This document shows, piece after piece, positions 16,511 through 26,048 of a stretch of 64,000 nt of DNA. Source of the DNA: Citrobacter amalonaticus (lineage in GTDB: Bacteria; Pseudomonadota; Gammaproteobacteria; Enterobacterales; Enterobacteriaceae). The stretch's first letter is position 1. Each line of letters begins with the position of its first letter. A program made the position numbers and the translations under genes. The stretch covers positions 3,844,001 to 3,908,000 of the forward strand of contig NZ_AP024585.1 of assembly GCF_018323885.1 (NCBI RefSeq), given 5' to 3'. The notes under the pieces are model-generated. The model was not told the origin of the DNA. It worked only from the letters and a program-made list of their open reading frames with translations, and made no database searches.

Positions 16511-19377
16511 TGATTCACTTCACATTGAACGGCATGGCCCGTGAAATGAAGATTAACCCGGGCGAAAACGTACAGAAGCTGCTGTTTAGCCTCGGCATGC
16601 ACTCCGTGCGCAACAGTGATGACGGATTCGGTTTCGCCGGTTCGGACGCGATTCTCTACAACGGTCGCATCGTCAATGCCTCATTACTGATTGCCGCGCA
16701 GTTGGATCACGCGGAGATTCGCACCAGCGAATCACTCGGTCAATGGAATGCGTTGAGCCTGGTACAACAGGCGATGGTGGATGTCGGCGTCGTGCAGTCC
16801 GGTTATAACGATCCGGCCGCCGCATTGATCATCACCGATCTGCTGGAACGAATCGCGAATCCTACCCGTGAAGAGATTGACGATGCGTTGTCCGGCCTGT
16901 TCAGTCGTGATGCGGGTTGGCAGCAATATTATCAGGTGATCGAACTGGCGGTGGCGCGTAAAAACGATCCGCAAGCCCGTATGACTGTCGCCCCCACTTT
17001 CCGCGACGATCTCGCGGTGATTGGTAAACCCTGGCCAAAAACCGATGCGGCCAAAATGGTCCAGGCCAAACCCTGCTATGTGGAAGACCGTATCACCCCA
17101 GACGCCTGCGTAATTAAAATGCTGCGCAGTCCGCACGCCCATGCGTTGATCACTCATCTCGACGTCAGCAAAGCCGAAGCATTGCCCGGCGTGGTTCACG
17201 TGATCACCCACCGCAACTGCCCGGATATCTATTATACGCCCGGCGGGCAGAGCGCGCCTGAACCCTCCCCGCTTGACCGCCGCATGTTCGGCAAAAAAAT
17301 GCGCCATGTCGGCGATCGTGTTGCCGCCGTGGTTGCAGAGAGCGAAGAGATTGCGCTGGCCGCGCTCGAACTCATTGATGTGAAATATGATGTGCTTAAG
17401 CCGGTATTGTCGATAGACGAAGCCATGGCAGACGATGCACCCGTCGTACACGATGAACCGGTAGTGTACGTTGCAGGCGCGCCACAGACACTGGAAGAAG
17501 ATAACCGCCATGCCGCCCAACGTGGCGAGCACATGGTCATCAACTTCCCGATTGGTTCACGCCCGCGGAAAAATATCGCCGCCAGCATTCATGGTCATAT
17601 CGGCGATATGGAGAAAGGGTTTGCCGAAGCGGATGTGGTCATCGAGCGCACTTATCACTCCACACAGGCGCAGCAGTGTCCGGCAGAGCCTCACATCTGT
17701 TTTACGCGCATGGACGGCGATCGCCTGATCATTCACGCCTCAACTCAGGTACCGTGGCACCTTCGCCGCCAGGTTGCCCGTCTCGTTGGCATGAAGCAGC
17801 ACAAAGTCCACGTCATTAAGGAACGCGTCGGCGGCGGCTTTGGTTCTAAACAGGACATCCTGCTGGAAGAAGTCTGCGCATGGGCGACCTGCGTGACCGG
17901 ACGCCCGGTCTATTTCCGCTATACCCGTGAAGAGGAGTTTATTGCCAATACCTCCCGTCACGTTGCAAAAGTCACGGTCAAACTTGGCGCGAAGAAAGAT
18001 GGTCGCCTGACGGCGGTCAAAATGGACTTCCGCGCCAATACTGGCCCATATGGCAACCATTCGTTGACCGTGCCGAGCAACGGCCCGGCGCTCTCGTTAC
18101 CGCTGTACCCCTGCGACAACGTCGATTTCCAGGTCACCACCTACTACAGCAATATCTGTCCGACGGGGGCGTATCAGGGCTATGGCGCGCCGAAAGGCAC
18201 CTTTGCGATGACGATGGCGTTAGCCGAACTTGCCGAACAACTGCACATTGATCAACTGGAGATCATCGAACGCAATCGGGTTCACGAGGGACAGGAACTG
18301 AAAATTCTCGGCGCGATCGGTGAAGGGAAAGCGCCAACCTCCGTTCCTTCCGCCGCCAGTTGCGCACTGGAAGCGATCCTGCGTCAGGGACGGAAGATGA
18401 TCGACTGGTCGTCGCCCAAACCACAGGACGGTGACTGGCGTACCGGTCGCGGGGTCGCCATTATTATGCAGAAATCAGGGATCCCGGACATCGATCAGGC
18501 GAACTGCATGATCAAACTGGAGTCCGATGGCACTTTCATCGTCCACTCCGGCGGCGCAGATATTGGCACCGGGCTGGATACGGTTGTCACTAAACTGACG
18601 GCGGAAGTGCTGCACTGTGCGCCAGAGGAAGTGCATGTCATTTCCGGCGATACTGACCATGCACTCTTCGACAAAGGCGCTTACGCCTCATCCGGCACCT
18701 GCTTCTCGGGGAACGCGGCGCGTAAGGCAGCAGAAAACCTGCGTGAGAAAATCCTCTTTCATGGAGCGCAGATGCTGGGTGAACCCGTTGCTGACGTTCA
18801 ACTGGTAGCACCTGGCGTTGTACGCGGCAAGCAGGGCGAAGTGAGTTACGCTGAGATCGCGCACAAAGCGGAGACGGGAACTGGTTTTGGCACGCTGGTC
18901 GCCACGGCCAGTTACATCACCGCAGACTTCGCATTTCCGTATGGGGCGAACTTCGCCGAAGTCGCGGTGAATACCCGAACCGGCGAAATCCGTCTCGACA
19001 AGTTCTACGCACTGCTGGACTGTGGCACACCGGTCAACCCGGAACTCGCACTCGGGCAAATCTACGGGGCGTCAATGCGGGCCATTGGCCATAGTCTGAG
19101 CGAAGAGATCCTCTATGATGCCGAAGGCCATCCGCTGACCCGCGATCTGCGCAGTTACGGTGCGCCAAAAATTGGCGACATCCCTCGGGATTTTCGTGCC
19201 GTTCTGGTGCCAAGCGACGATAAGGTTGGCCCCTTTGGTGCCAAATCGATCTCTGAAATTGGCGTTAACGGCGCGGCACCGGCCATTGCCACCGCTATTC
19301 ATGATGCCTGTGGCGTATGGTTACGCGAATGGCATTTCACACCGGAGAAAATACTGACCGCGCTGGAAAAAATGTAA
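16507..19377 (+). CDS. xdhD: Selenium-type molybdenum hydroxylase XdhD with degenerate Fe-S domain
   Basis: 956 residues. Residues about 1-150 have the fold pattern of the two [2Fe-2S] domains of xanthine dehydrogenase but no cysteine at all before C190. The large molybdopterin domains follow, with GGGFGSKQD and the active-site glutamate in GPFGAKSISEIGVNG (E917). The family is called probable hypoxanthine oxidase and is associated with selenium-dependent maturation (YqeB, YqeC, SelD). It likely hydroxylates a purine in the cytoplasm with YgfM and MocA-made cofactor. The start overlaps ygfM. Loss of the cluster ligands means electrons must leave the molybdenum centre another way. Confidence 0.95.
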   Translation: MMIHFTLNGMAREMKINPGENVQKLLFSLGMHSVRNSDDGFGFAGSDAILYNGRIVNASLLIAAQLDHAEIRTSESLGQWNALSLVQQAMVDVGVVQSGYNDPAAALIITDLLERIANPTREEIDDALSGLFSRDAGWQQYYQVIELAVARKNDPQARMTVAPTFRDDLAVIGKPWPKTDAAKMVQAKPCYVEDRITPDACVIKMLRSPHAHALITHLDVSKAEALPGVVHVITHRNCPDIYYTPGGQSAPEPSPLDRRMFGKKMRHVGDRVAAVVAESEEIALAALELIDVKYDVLKPVLSIDEAMADDAPVVHDEPVVYVAGAPQTLEEDNRHAAQRGEHMVINFPIGSRPRKNIAASIHGHIGDMEKGFAEADVVIERTYHSTQAQQCPAEPHICFTRMDGDRLIIHASTQVPWHLRRQVARLVGMKQHKVHVIKERVGGGFGSKQDILLEEVCAWATCVTGRPVYFRYTREEEFIANTSRHVAKVTVKLGAKKDGRLTAVKMDFRANTGPYGNHSLTVPSNGPALSLPLYPCDNVDFQVTTYYSNICPTGAYQGYGAPKGTFAMTMALAELAEQLHIDQLEIIERNRVHEGQELKILGAIGEGKAPTSVPSAASCALEAILRQGRKMIDWSSPKPQDGDWRTGRGVAIIMQKSGIPDIDQANCMIKLESDGTFIVHSGGADIGTGLDTVVTKLTAEVLHCAPEEVHVISGDTDHALFDKGAYASSGTCFSGNAARKAAENLREKILFHGAQMLGEPVADVQLVAPGVVRGKQGEVSYAEIAHKAETGTGFGTLVATASYITADFAFPYGANFAEVAVNTRTGEIRLDKFYALLDCGTPVNPELALGQIYGASMRAIGHSLSEEILYDAEGHPLTRDLRSYGAPKIGDIPRDFRAVLVPSDDKVGPFGAKSISEIGVNGAAPAIATAIHDACGVWLREWHFTPEKILTALEKM

Positions 19378-19383
19378 CAACGT

Positions 19384-19401
19384 GGGCCGCTCAGGCGGCC
19401 C
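19384..19401 (+). terminator. Hairpin after xdhD
   Basis: GGGCCGC and GCGGCCC enclose TCAG, seven bases after the xdhD stop. The strong 7-bp GC stem lacks a following T-run; it could mark the end of the ygfK operon or stabilise its mRNA. Confidence 0.6.
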
Positions 19402-19539
19402 GCTCACATGACTCAATAACGATTAAATGCCGTCTGCGGAAATGAGATAAGCCGTTCTCAGGGCAACCTGCGCCTCAAATTCGCAGAATTTAATTCTGCT
19501 GATTCAGATGATCAAATTTACTTATTAAGGAGTGAAGGG

Positions 19540-20940
19540 ATGTCTGATATATCACGTGCAGGCTCAGATCTGATTTACGAACTGGAGGATCGCCCTCCCT
19601 TTCATCAGTCTATTATCGGCGCGATCACCCACCTGCTGGCCATCTTTGTCCCCATGGTCACGCCCGCATTAATTGTTGGCACCGCGCTACAGCTCTCAAC
19701 GGAAACCACCGCCTATCTGGTCTCAATGGCGATGATTGCATCTGGCATCGGCACCTGGCTGCAGGTCAATCGCTATGGCATGGTCGGTTCCGGCTTACTC
19801 TCGATTCAGTCGGTCAACTTTTCGTTTGTCACGGTAATGATTGCACTGGGCAGCGGGATGAAAAACGATGGATTCCACGAAGAGTTGATCATGTCATCGC
19901 TGCTTGGCGTTTCATTTGTCGGGGCATTTCTGGTGGTGGGATCGTCTTTCATTTTGCCTTACTTGCGCAGGGTCATCACGCCGACCGTCAGCGGCATTGT
20001 GGTGCTGATGATTGGCCTGAGCCTGATTAAAGTCGGGATTATCGATTTTGGCGGCGGCTTTGCGGCGAAAAGCAGCGGCACCTACGGAAATTACGAGAAT
20101 ATCGGCGTCGGGTTGCTGGTGCTGATCGTGGTGATCGGTTTTAACTGCTGCCGCAGTCCGTTACTGAGAATGGGCGGCATCGCGATCGGGCTGTGCGTGG
20201 GTTATATCGTCTCTTTGTGCCTGGGCATGGTGGATTTCAGCAGTATGCGCAATCTGCCGTGGGTCACCATCCCGACCCCTTTTAAGTACGGTTTCCAGTT
20301 CAACTTTCATCACTTTCTGGTGGTGGGGACCATTTATCTGCTCAGCGTGCTGGAAGCCGTCGGCGACATTACCGCGACCGCGATGGTGTCCAGACGCCCC
20401 ATTCAGGGAGATGAATACCAGTCACGCCTGAAGGGCGGCGTGCTGGCCGATGGGCTGGTCTCCGTTATTGCCTCTGCGGTAGGTTCACTGCCATTGACGA
20501 CCTTTGCGCAAAACAACGGCGTTATCCAGATGACCGGCGTCGCCTCTCGCTATATCGGCCGCACCATCGCCGTCATGCTGGTGCTGCTTGGACTGTTTCC
20601 CATGATTGGCGGCTTCTTTACCACTATTCCTTCGGCGGTGCTGGGGGGGGCGATGACGCTAATGTTCTCGATGATCGCAATCGCCGGGATCCGCATCATC
20701 ATCACGAACGGGCTTAAGCGCCGTGAAACGCTGATTGTTGCCACCTCGTTGGGACTGGGGCTGGGCGTCTCCTATGACCCGGAAATATTCAAAATCCTGC
20801 CGGCCTCAATTTATGTGTTGGTGGAAAACCCCATCTGCGCGGGCGGTCTGACCGCCATTCTACTGAATATCATTCTCCCAGGAGGCTACCGGCCTGAAGA
20901 AGTGCTGCCGGGCATCGTCTCCCCGGAGGAAACGGATTAA
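19540..20940 (+). CDS. xanQ: Xanthine permease XanQ (NCS2 family)
   Basis: 466 residues, identical in length to E. coli XanQ, a proton-coupled high-affinity xanthine importer of the inner membrane. It is strongly hydrophobic with about 14 membrane segments and the family signature FAQNNGVIQMTGVASR, where Q and N contact substrate. A 162-base spacer with a hairpin precedes it, and AAGGAGTG gives a strong ribosome binding site, so it probably has its own promoter. guaD follows after 17 bases. Confidence 0.96.
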   Translation: MSDISRAGSDLIYELEDRPPFHQSIIGAITHLLAIFVPMVTPALIVGTALQLSTETTAYLVSMAMIASGIGTWLQVNRYGMVGSGLLSIQSVNFSFVTVMIALGSGMKNDGFHEELIMSSLLGVSFVGAFLVVGSSFILPYLRRVITPTVSGIVVLMIGLSLIKVGIIDFGGGFAAKSSGTYGNYENIGVGLLVLIVVIGFNCCRSPLLRMGGIAIGLCVGYIVSLCLGMVDFSSMRNLPWVTIPTPFKYGFQFNFHHFLVVGTIYLLSVLEAVGDITATAMVSRRPIQGDEYQSRLKGGVLADGLVSVIASAVGSLPLTTFAQNNGVIQMTGVASRYIGRTIAVMLVLLGLFPMIGGFFTTIPSAVLGGAMTLMFSMIAIAGIRIIITNGLKRRETLIVATSLGLGLGVSYDPEIFKILPASIYVLVENPICAGGLTAILLNIILPGGYRPEEVLPGIVSPEETD

Positions 20941-20957
20941 CGGTAAAGGAGTTTACG

Positions 20958-22274
20958 ATGTCTGGAGAACACACGTTGAAAGCGGTACGCGGCAGCTTTA
21001 TTGATGTCATCCGCACCGTTGAAAACCCGGAAGAGATCGCCTCAGCGCTGCGATTTTTGGAAGACGGATTGCTGCTGATTCGCCAGGGAAAAGTCGAATG
21101 GTTTGGTGAGTGGGAAGCAGGAAAACAGCGGATCCCTGATGCCATCCGTGTCCGTGACTATCGCGGAAAACTGGTCGTGCCGGGATTCGTTGATACGCAT
21201 ATCCACTACCCCCAGAGCGAAATGGTCGGTGCCTATGGCGAGCAGTTGCTGGAATGGCTGAATAAGCACACCTTCCCGACCGAAAGACGCTATGAGGATC
21301 TGGAATACGCGCGCGAGATGTCAGCTTTTTTCATCAAGCAACTGTTGCGTAACGGCACCACCAGCGCGTTGGTTTTTGGCACGGTGCATCCGCAGTCCGT
21401 GGATGCGCTATTTGAAGCCGCCAGCCATATCAATATGCGCATGATCGCCGGCAAAGTGATGATGGATCGTAACGCGCCGGATTACCTTCTGGACGACGCC
21501 GAGAGCAGCTACCTGCAAAGTAAGGCGTTGATTGAGCGCTGGCATAAAAATGGCCGCCTGCTGTATGCCATCACGCCGCGCTTCGCCCCGACCTCGTCAC
21601 CGCAACAGATGGCGATGGCGCAGCGTCTGCGGGAAGAATATCCCGATACCTGGGTACATACCCATCTCTCTGAAAACAAAGACGAAATTGCCTGGGTTAA
21701 AGAACTCTATCCTGAACATGACGGCTATCTGGATGTGTACCACCAGTACGGGCTGACCGGCAAAAATTGCGTCTTCGCCCACTGTGTCCATCTGGAAGAG
21801 AAAGAGTGGGATCGCCTGAGCGAAACCCACTCCAGCATCGCCTTTTGTCCGACCTCAAACCTCTACCTCGGCAGCGGTTTGTTCAATCTGCAAAAAGCCT
21901 GGAGGAAGAAGATCAACGTCGGTATGGGAACCGATATCGGCGCCGGTACCACCTTCAACATGCTGCAAACGCTGAACGAAGCCTACAAAGTGGTGCAACT
22001 ACAGGGGTACCGACTCTCGGCATACGAAGCCTTTTACCTGGCGACGCTCGGCGGCGCGAAAGCGCTGGGCCTCGACGATCTGATTGGTAACTTTATGCCG
22101 GGCAAAGAGGCGGACTTTGTGGTGCTGGAACCGACAGCGACGCCGCTGCAACAACTGCGCTATGACAACTCAACATCCCTGGTCGACAAATTGTTCGTGA
22201 TGATGACGCTGGGCGACGATCGCTCAATTTACCGCACTTACGTCGACGGACGTCTGGTGTACGAACGGACCTGA
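20958..22274 (+). CDS. guaD: Guanine deaminase GuaD
   Basis: 438 residues. Zinc ligands of the amidohydrolase fold are visible: DTHIHYPQ (H81, H83), HTHLSENKDE, FAHCVHL and GTDIGAGT. It converts guanine to xanthine and ammonia, feeding the xanthine imported by XanQ and the purine pathway of this cluster. GGTAAAGGAG precedes the start. The gene lies between the two purine permease genes. Confidence 0.96.
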   Translation: MSGEHTLKAVRGSFIDVIRTVENPEEIASALRFLEDGLLLIRQGKVEWFGEWEAGKQRIPDAIRVRDYRGKLVVPGFVDTHIHYPQSEMVGAYGEQLLEWLNKHTFPTERRYEDLEYAREMSAFFIKQLLRNGTTSALVFGTVHPQSVDALFEAASHINMRMIAGKVMMDRNAPDYLLDDAESSYLQSKALIERWHKNGRLLYAITPRFAPTSSPQQMAMAQRLREEYPDTWVHTHLSENKDEIAWVKELYPEHDGYLDVYHQYGLTGKNCVFAHCVHLEEKEWDRLSETHSSIAFCPTSNLYLGSGLFNLQKAWRKKINVGMGTDIGAGTTFNMLQTLNEAYKVVQLQGYRLSAYEAFYLATLGGAKALGLDDLIGNFMPGKEADFVVLEPTATPLQQLRYDNSTSLVDKLFVMMTLGDDRSIYRTYVDGRLVYERT

Positions 22275-22306
22275 CAGAACGCTAACATCCTGCTGAGGAC
22301 ATCATT

Positions 22307-23674
22307 ATGTCTGGAGATATTCTGCAAACCCCCGGCGCGTCGAAACCACGCAGCGCGCTGGATAATTACTTCAAGATTACGGCGCGTGGCAGTACCGTGC
22401 GTCAGGAAATACTGGCCGGGTTGACCACCTTTCTGGCGATGGTCTATTCGGTCATAGTCGTGCCCGGAATGCTGGGGAAAGCGGGATTCCCACCCGCCGC
22501 CGTCTTTGTCGCCACCTGCCTCGTCGCAGGCTTCGGCTCGCTGTTGATGGGCCTGTGGGCCAACCTGCCGATGGCGATTGGCTGTGCTATTTCGCTGACC
22601 GCCTTCACCGCATTCAGCCTGGTGCTGGGACAACACATTTCGATTCCTGTCGCCCTCGGCGCGGTTTTCCTGATGGGGGTCATTTTTACCGCTATCTCGG
22701 TCACCGGCGTCCGGACCTGGATCTTACGAAACTTACCCATGGGTATCGCGCATGGCACAGGGATTGGCATCGGGTTGTTCCTGTTGCTGATCGCGGCGAA
22801 CGGCGTCGGTATGGTGATTAAAAACCCGTTGGAAGGGCTTCCGGTGGCACTCGGCGCATTTACCTCTTTTCCGGTTCTGATGAGTCTGCTGGGTCTGGCG
22901 GTCATCTTCGGGCTGGAGAAATGCCGCGTCCCTGGCGGGATCCTGCTGGTGATTATCGCCATCTCGATTATCGGATTGATATTTGACCCTGCCGTTAAAT
23001 ATCACGGCCTGGTCGCCATGCCCAGCCTGAGCGGTGAAGACGGTAAGTCTCTGATTTTCAGTCTTGATATCATGGGCGCCTTACAGCCTGCGGTGCTGCC
23101 CAGCGTACTGGCGCTGGTGATGACGGCGGTATTTGATGCTACCGGCACCATCCGCGCCGTCGCCGGACAAGCGAATCTGCTGGATAAAGACAACCAAATC
23201 ATCAACGGCGGTAAAGCGTTGACCAGCGACTCCATCAGCTCCGTATTCTCCGGTCTGGTGGGCGCAGCGCCAGCCGCCGTCTATATTGAATCCGCTGCGG
23301 GAACCGCCGCCGGTGGAAAAACAGGACTGACCGCCGCCATCGTCGGCTGTTTGTTCTTGCTTATCCTGTTCTTATCGCCTCTCTCTTACCTCATACCCGG
23401 CTATGCGACGGCGCCTGCGCTGATGTACGTCGGCTTACTGATGCTCAGTAATGTCTCAAAACTGGATTTCAATGACTTCATCGATGCGATGGCTGGTCTG
23501 GTCTGCGCGGTCTTTATCGTCCTGACCTGCAATATCGTCACCGGCATTATGCTCGGTTTCGTGACGCTGGTTGTCGGTCGCGTTTTTGCCCGGGAATGGC
23601 AGAAGCTGAACATCGGTACCGTCATTATTACCGTCGCGCTGGTGGCGTTCTACGCCGGCGGATGGGCTATTTAA
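22307..23674 (+). CDS. ghxQ: Guanine/hypoxanthine permease GhxQ (AzgA-type NCS2)
   Basis: 455 residues, hydrophobic throughout, of the AzgA-like branch of NCS2 transporters. It carries [19 protein letters not shown] near the N terminus and [12 protein letters not shown] plus a late [11 protein letters not shown] segment, as in E. coli GhxQ. It imports guanine and hypoxanthine with protons, supplying GuaD and the oxidative steps. It starts 32 bases after guaD with TGAGGAC upstream. The next gene is ygfU; the ygfS and ygfT genes that K-12 carries at this junction are absent. Confidence 0.94.
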   Translation: MSGDILQTPGASKPRSALDNYFKITARGSTVRQEILAGLTTFLAMVYSVIVVPGMLGKAGFPPAAVFVATCLVAGFGSLLMGLWANLPMAIGCAISLTAFTAFSLVLGQHISIPVALGAVFLMGVIFTAISVTGVRTWILRNLPMGIAHGTGIGIGLFLLLIAANGVGMVIKNPLEGLPVALGAFTSFPVLMSLLGLAVIFGLEKCRVPGGILLVIIAISIIGLIFDPAVKYHGLVAMPSLSGEDGKSLIFSLDIMGALQPAVLPSVLALVMTAVFDATGTIRAVAGQANLLDKDNQIINGGKALTSDSISSVFSGLVGAAPAAVYIESAAGTAAGGKTGLTAAIVGCLFLLILFLSPLSYLIPGYATAPALMYVGLLMLSNVSKLDFNDFIDAMAGLVCAVFIVLTCNIVTGIMLGFVTLVVGRVFAREWQKLNIGTVIITVALVAFYAGGWAI

Positions 23675-23679
23675 GCGAG

Positions 23680-23703
23680 GCTCCGCGCCAACGCGCGCGG
23701 AGC
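23680..23703 (+). other. Intercistronic hairpin ghxQ/ygfU
   Basis: GCTCCGCGC (23680-23688) and GCGCGGAGC (23695-23703) form a perfect 9-bp stem, five bases after the ghxQ stop and occupying much of the 63-base spacer. No long T-run follows. Confidence 0.8.
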
Positions 23704-23737
23704 TGTTCTATCGGCCTCGCCATTCAGGAGAAAACGC

Positions 23738-25186
23738 ATGAGCGCCATAGATTCCCAACTTCCCTCACCGTCGGGGCAAGGCCGCGCCACCGATGAGGTC
23801 GACCGTATATTATCGCCTGGCAAGCTGGTCGTACTCGGTCTGCAACATGTGCTGGTCATGTACGCAGGCGCGGTCGCTGTACCGCTGATGATTGGCGACA
23901 GACTCGGCCTCAGCAAAGAAGCTATTGCGCTGTTAATCAGCTCGGATCTCTTCTGCTGCGGGATCGTGACCCTGCTGCAATGTATTGGCATCGGTCGCTT
24001 TATGGGGATTCGCCTGCCCGTGATTATGTCGGTGACGTTTGCCGCGGTGACGCCGATGATTGCGATTGGCATCAATCCGGATATCGGTCTGTTGGGCATT
24101 TTTGGCTCAACCATTGCCGCTGGCGCGATCACCACACTCTTAGCGCCGCTTGTCGGTCGCCTGATGCCCTTATTTCCACCGCTGGTAACGGGCGTGGTGA
24201 TCACCTCGATTGGTCTGAGCATTATTCAGGTGGGCGTTGACTGGGCTGCAGGCGGAAAAGGTAATCCTGAGTATGGGAATCCGGTCTATTTAGGGATTTC
24301 ATTTGCGGTCTTAATCTTTATTTTATTAATCACCCGATTTGCCAAAGGCTTCATGTCCAACGTCGCGGTCCTGCTGGGGATCATCTTTGGCTTTGCGTTG
24401 TCATGGATGATGAATGAAGTGAATTTGTCAGGCCTGCACGATGCCTCGTGGTTCGCGATTGTCACCCCCATGGCCTTCGGCACCCCTGTCTTTGATCCGG
24501 TGTCGATTCTGACCATGACGGCTGTGTTAATCATTGTGTTTATTGAATCGATGGGGATGTTCCTGGCGCTCGGCGAAATCGTCGGTCGCAAACTCTCATC
24601 GCAGGATATCATTCGCGGCCTGCGCGTGGATGGCGTCGGGACAATGATTGGCGGAGTATTTAACAGCTTTCCCCACACCTCATTTTCCCAAAACGTTGGC
24701 CTGGTCAGCGTCACGCGCGTGCACAGTCGATGGGTCTGCATCGCTTCCGGCGTCATCTTAATTTTGTTTGGCATGGTGCCGAAAATGGCGGTTCTGGTCG
24801 CCTCCATTCCGCAGTTCGTCCTCGGCGGCGCGGGTCTGGTGATGTTTGGTATGGTACTGGCAACCGGGATCCGCATTCTCTCGCGCTGCAATTACACCAC
24901 AAACCGTTACAACCTCTACATTGTGGCCATCAGCCTGGGCGTCGGCATGACGCCGACGTTATCGCATGACTTTTTTTCTCGCCTGCCTGCCGTTCTCCAG
25001 CCGCTCCTGCATAGCGGCATTATGCTGGCCACCTTCAGTGCTGTCGTACTGAATCTGTTTTTCAATGGCTACCACCACCATACCGGGCTGGTGCAGGAAT
25101 CCGTCTCGGATAAAAACCTGAAGGTCAGAACGGTTCGAATGTGGTTACTGATGCGCAAGTTGAAAAAAAATCAGCAGGATGAATAG
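23738..25186 (+). CDS. ygfU: Urate permease YgfU (UacT)
   Basis: 482 residues, NCS2 family, about 14 membrane segments with a charged C-terminal tail (RMWLLMRKLKKNQQDE). The motif NSFPHTSFSQNVGLVSVT is that of the urate-transporting branch. In E. coli it is a proton-gradient-driven, urate-specific low-affinity/high-capacity importer. CAGGAG precedes the ATG. Placed in a cluster for anaerobic urate breakdown, it is the likely entry point for the substrate. Confidence 0.96.
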   Translation: MSAIDSQLPSPSGQGRATDEVDRILSPGKLVVLGLQHVLVMYAGAVAVPLMIGDRLGLSKEAIALLISSDLFCCGIVTLLQCIGIGRFMGIRLPVIMSVTFAAVTPMIAIGINPDIGLLGIFGSTIAAGAITTLLAPLVGRLMPLFPPLVTGVVITSIGLSIIQVGVDWAAGGKGNPEYGNPVYLGISFAVLIFILLITRFAKGFMSNVAVLLGIIFGFALSWMMNEVNLSGLHDASWFAIVTPMAFGTPVFDPVSILTMTAVLIIVFIESMGMFLALGEIVGRKLSSQDIIRGLRVDGVGTMIGGVFNSFPHTSFSQNVGLVSVTRVHSRWVCIASGVILILFGMVPKMAVLVASIPQFVLGGAGLVMFGMVLATGIRILSRCNYTTNRYNLYIVAISLGVGMTPTLSHDFFSRLPAVLQPLLHSGIMLATFSAVVLNLFFNGYHHHTGLVQESVSDKNLKVRTVRMWLLMRKLKKNQQDE

Positions 25187-25187
25187 T

Positions 25188-25313
25188 ATGAATCTCTTTT
25201 GGCGCTGCCTGATTACCTTGCTGTTGCTCATGCTGATGTCGATACCCGCCATTTCTGACGGCATTGCGCTGGGTATCGAAAGTCGCTTCCGGTTTATGCT
25301 GCTGTTTTTCTAA
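25188..25313 (+). CDS. Possible 41-residue hydrophobic peptide coupled to ygfU
   Basis: An open frame starts one base after the ygfU stop (TAGTATG) with AGGAT eight to nine bases upstream. It starts MNLFWRCLITLLLLMLMSIP (residues 1-20), a single strongly hydrophobic segment with an arginine near the N terminus, and ends with an aromatic/basic tail (ESRFRFMLLFF). This looks like a small single-pass membrane protein made by translational coupling. I do not recognise it with certainty; small proteins are annotated near this position in K-12 but I cannot verify identity. It could still be a chance frame. Confidence 0.5.
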   Translation: MNLFWRCLITLLLLMLMSIPAISDGIALGIESRFRFMLLFF

Positions 25314-25447
25314 AATCACGCCCCGCTCCCGACATCCGTACCGCAAGATGCGGATGTCACATTCCTGTGTTAAACGCTCCCGGCGTTAATCATTTCATCG
25401 TGAGATCTCATATACTGGTGTGCGCTTGAGATTGACAGTGAGACATT
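25314..25447 (+). promoter_or_regulatory. Spacer and promoter of idi
   Basis: It contains GATGTCGGGAG/CCGCATCTT-like inverted bases (CATCCGTACCGCAAGATGCGGATG at 25334-25357, a stem CATCCG...CGGATG) that may end the ygfU transcript, then AT-rich sequence before idi with TTGAGA-type and TATACT-like elements. Confidence 0.4.
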
Positions 25448-25996
25448 ATGCGACAGGAACACGTCATTTTACTGGATGCACAGGACACCCCTTCCGGCAC
25501 GCTGGAAAAATATACCGCCCACACCGTTAACACACCATTGCATCTCGCCTTCTCCTCCTGGCTGTTCAATACAGAGGGACAGCTGTTGGTGACTCGCCGT
25601 TCGCTGGAAAAAAAAGCGTGGCCAGGCGTCTGGACTAACTCGGTCTGCGGCCACCCTCAACAAGGTGAAAGTCACGAAGAGGCTGTTATCCGCCGCTGTC
25701 GTTATGAGCTGGGCGTAGAGATTGCCAGTCTGACTCCCGTCTACCCGGCATTTCGCTATCGCGCGACCGATCCCAGTGGGATCGTCGAGAATGAGGTCTG
25801 CCCGGTCTATGCAGCACGGGTGACCAGTGAACTGCAGGTCAATCGCGATGAGGTGATGGATTATCAGTGGAGCGATCTGGAGGCGGTTTTACGCGGAATT
25901 GACGCGACGCCGTGGGCTTTCAGTCCGTGGATGGTGATGCAGGCGTCAAACGATACGGCGCGAGCGTCACTCCTTAACTTTAGCCGTCAGCAATAA
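25448..25996 (+). CDS. idi: Isopentenyl-diphosphate delta-isomerase Idi
   Basis: 182 residues, as in E. coli. Type I isomerase of the Nudix fold interconverting IPP and DMAPP in isoprenoid synthesis. The catalytic cysteine C67 and metal ligand H69 are in [12 protein letters not shown], and the Nudix helix is [15 protein letters not shown]. It has its own promoter region (25314-25447) and is followed by a clear bidirectional terminator shared with lysS. Confidence 0.97.
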   Translation: MRQEHVILLDAQDTPSGTLEKYTAHTVNTPLHLAFSSWLFNTEGQLLVTRRSLEKKAWPGVWTNSVCGHPQQGESHEEAVIRRCRYELGVEIASLTPVYPAFRYRATDPSGIVENEVCPVYAARVTSELQVNRDEVMDYQWSDLEAVLRGIDATPWAFSPWMVMQASNDTARASLLNFSRQQ

Positions 25997-26029
25997 AAAA
26001 CCCCGGCATGTCAGCCGGGGATTTTTTTA
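25995..26029. terminator. Bidirectional terminator idi/lysS
   Basis: CCCCGGC (26001-26007) and GCCGGGG (26014-26020) with a six-base loop, preceded by AAAAAA and followed by ATTTTTTTA, give a Rho-independent terminator for both converging genes. Confidence 0.92.
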
Positions 26030-26048
26030 TTAGCCGTCGCCGTGAAGC

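Noticed and set aside
1..25313. Recently acquired genomic island
   Set aside because: No integrase, tRNA junction, direct repeats or shift in composition is visible; gene order matches the E. coli chromosome apart from ygfST.
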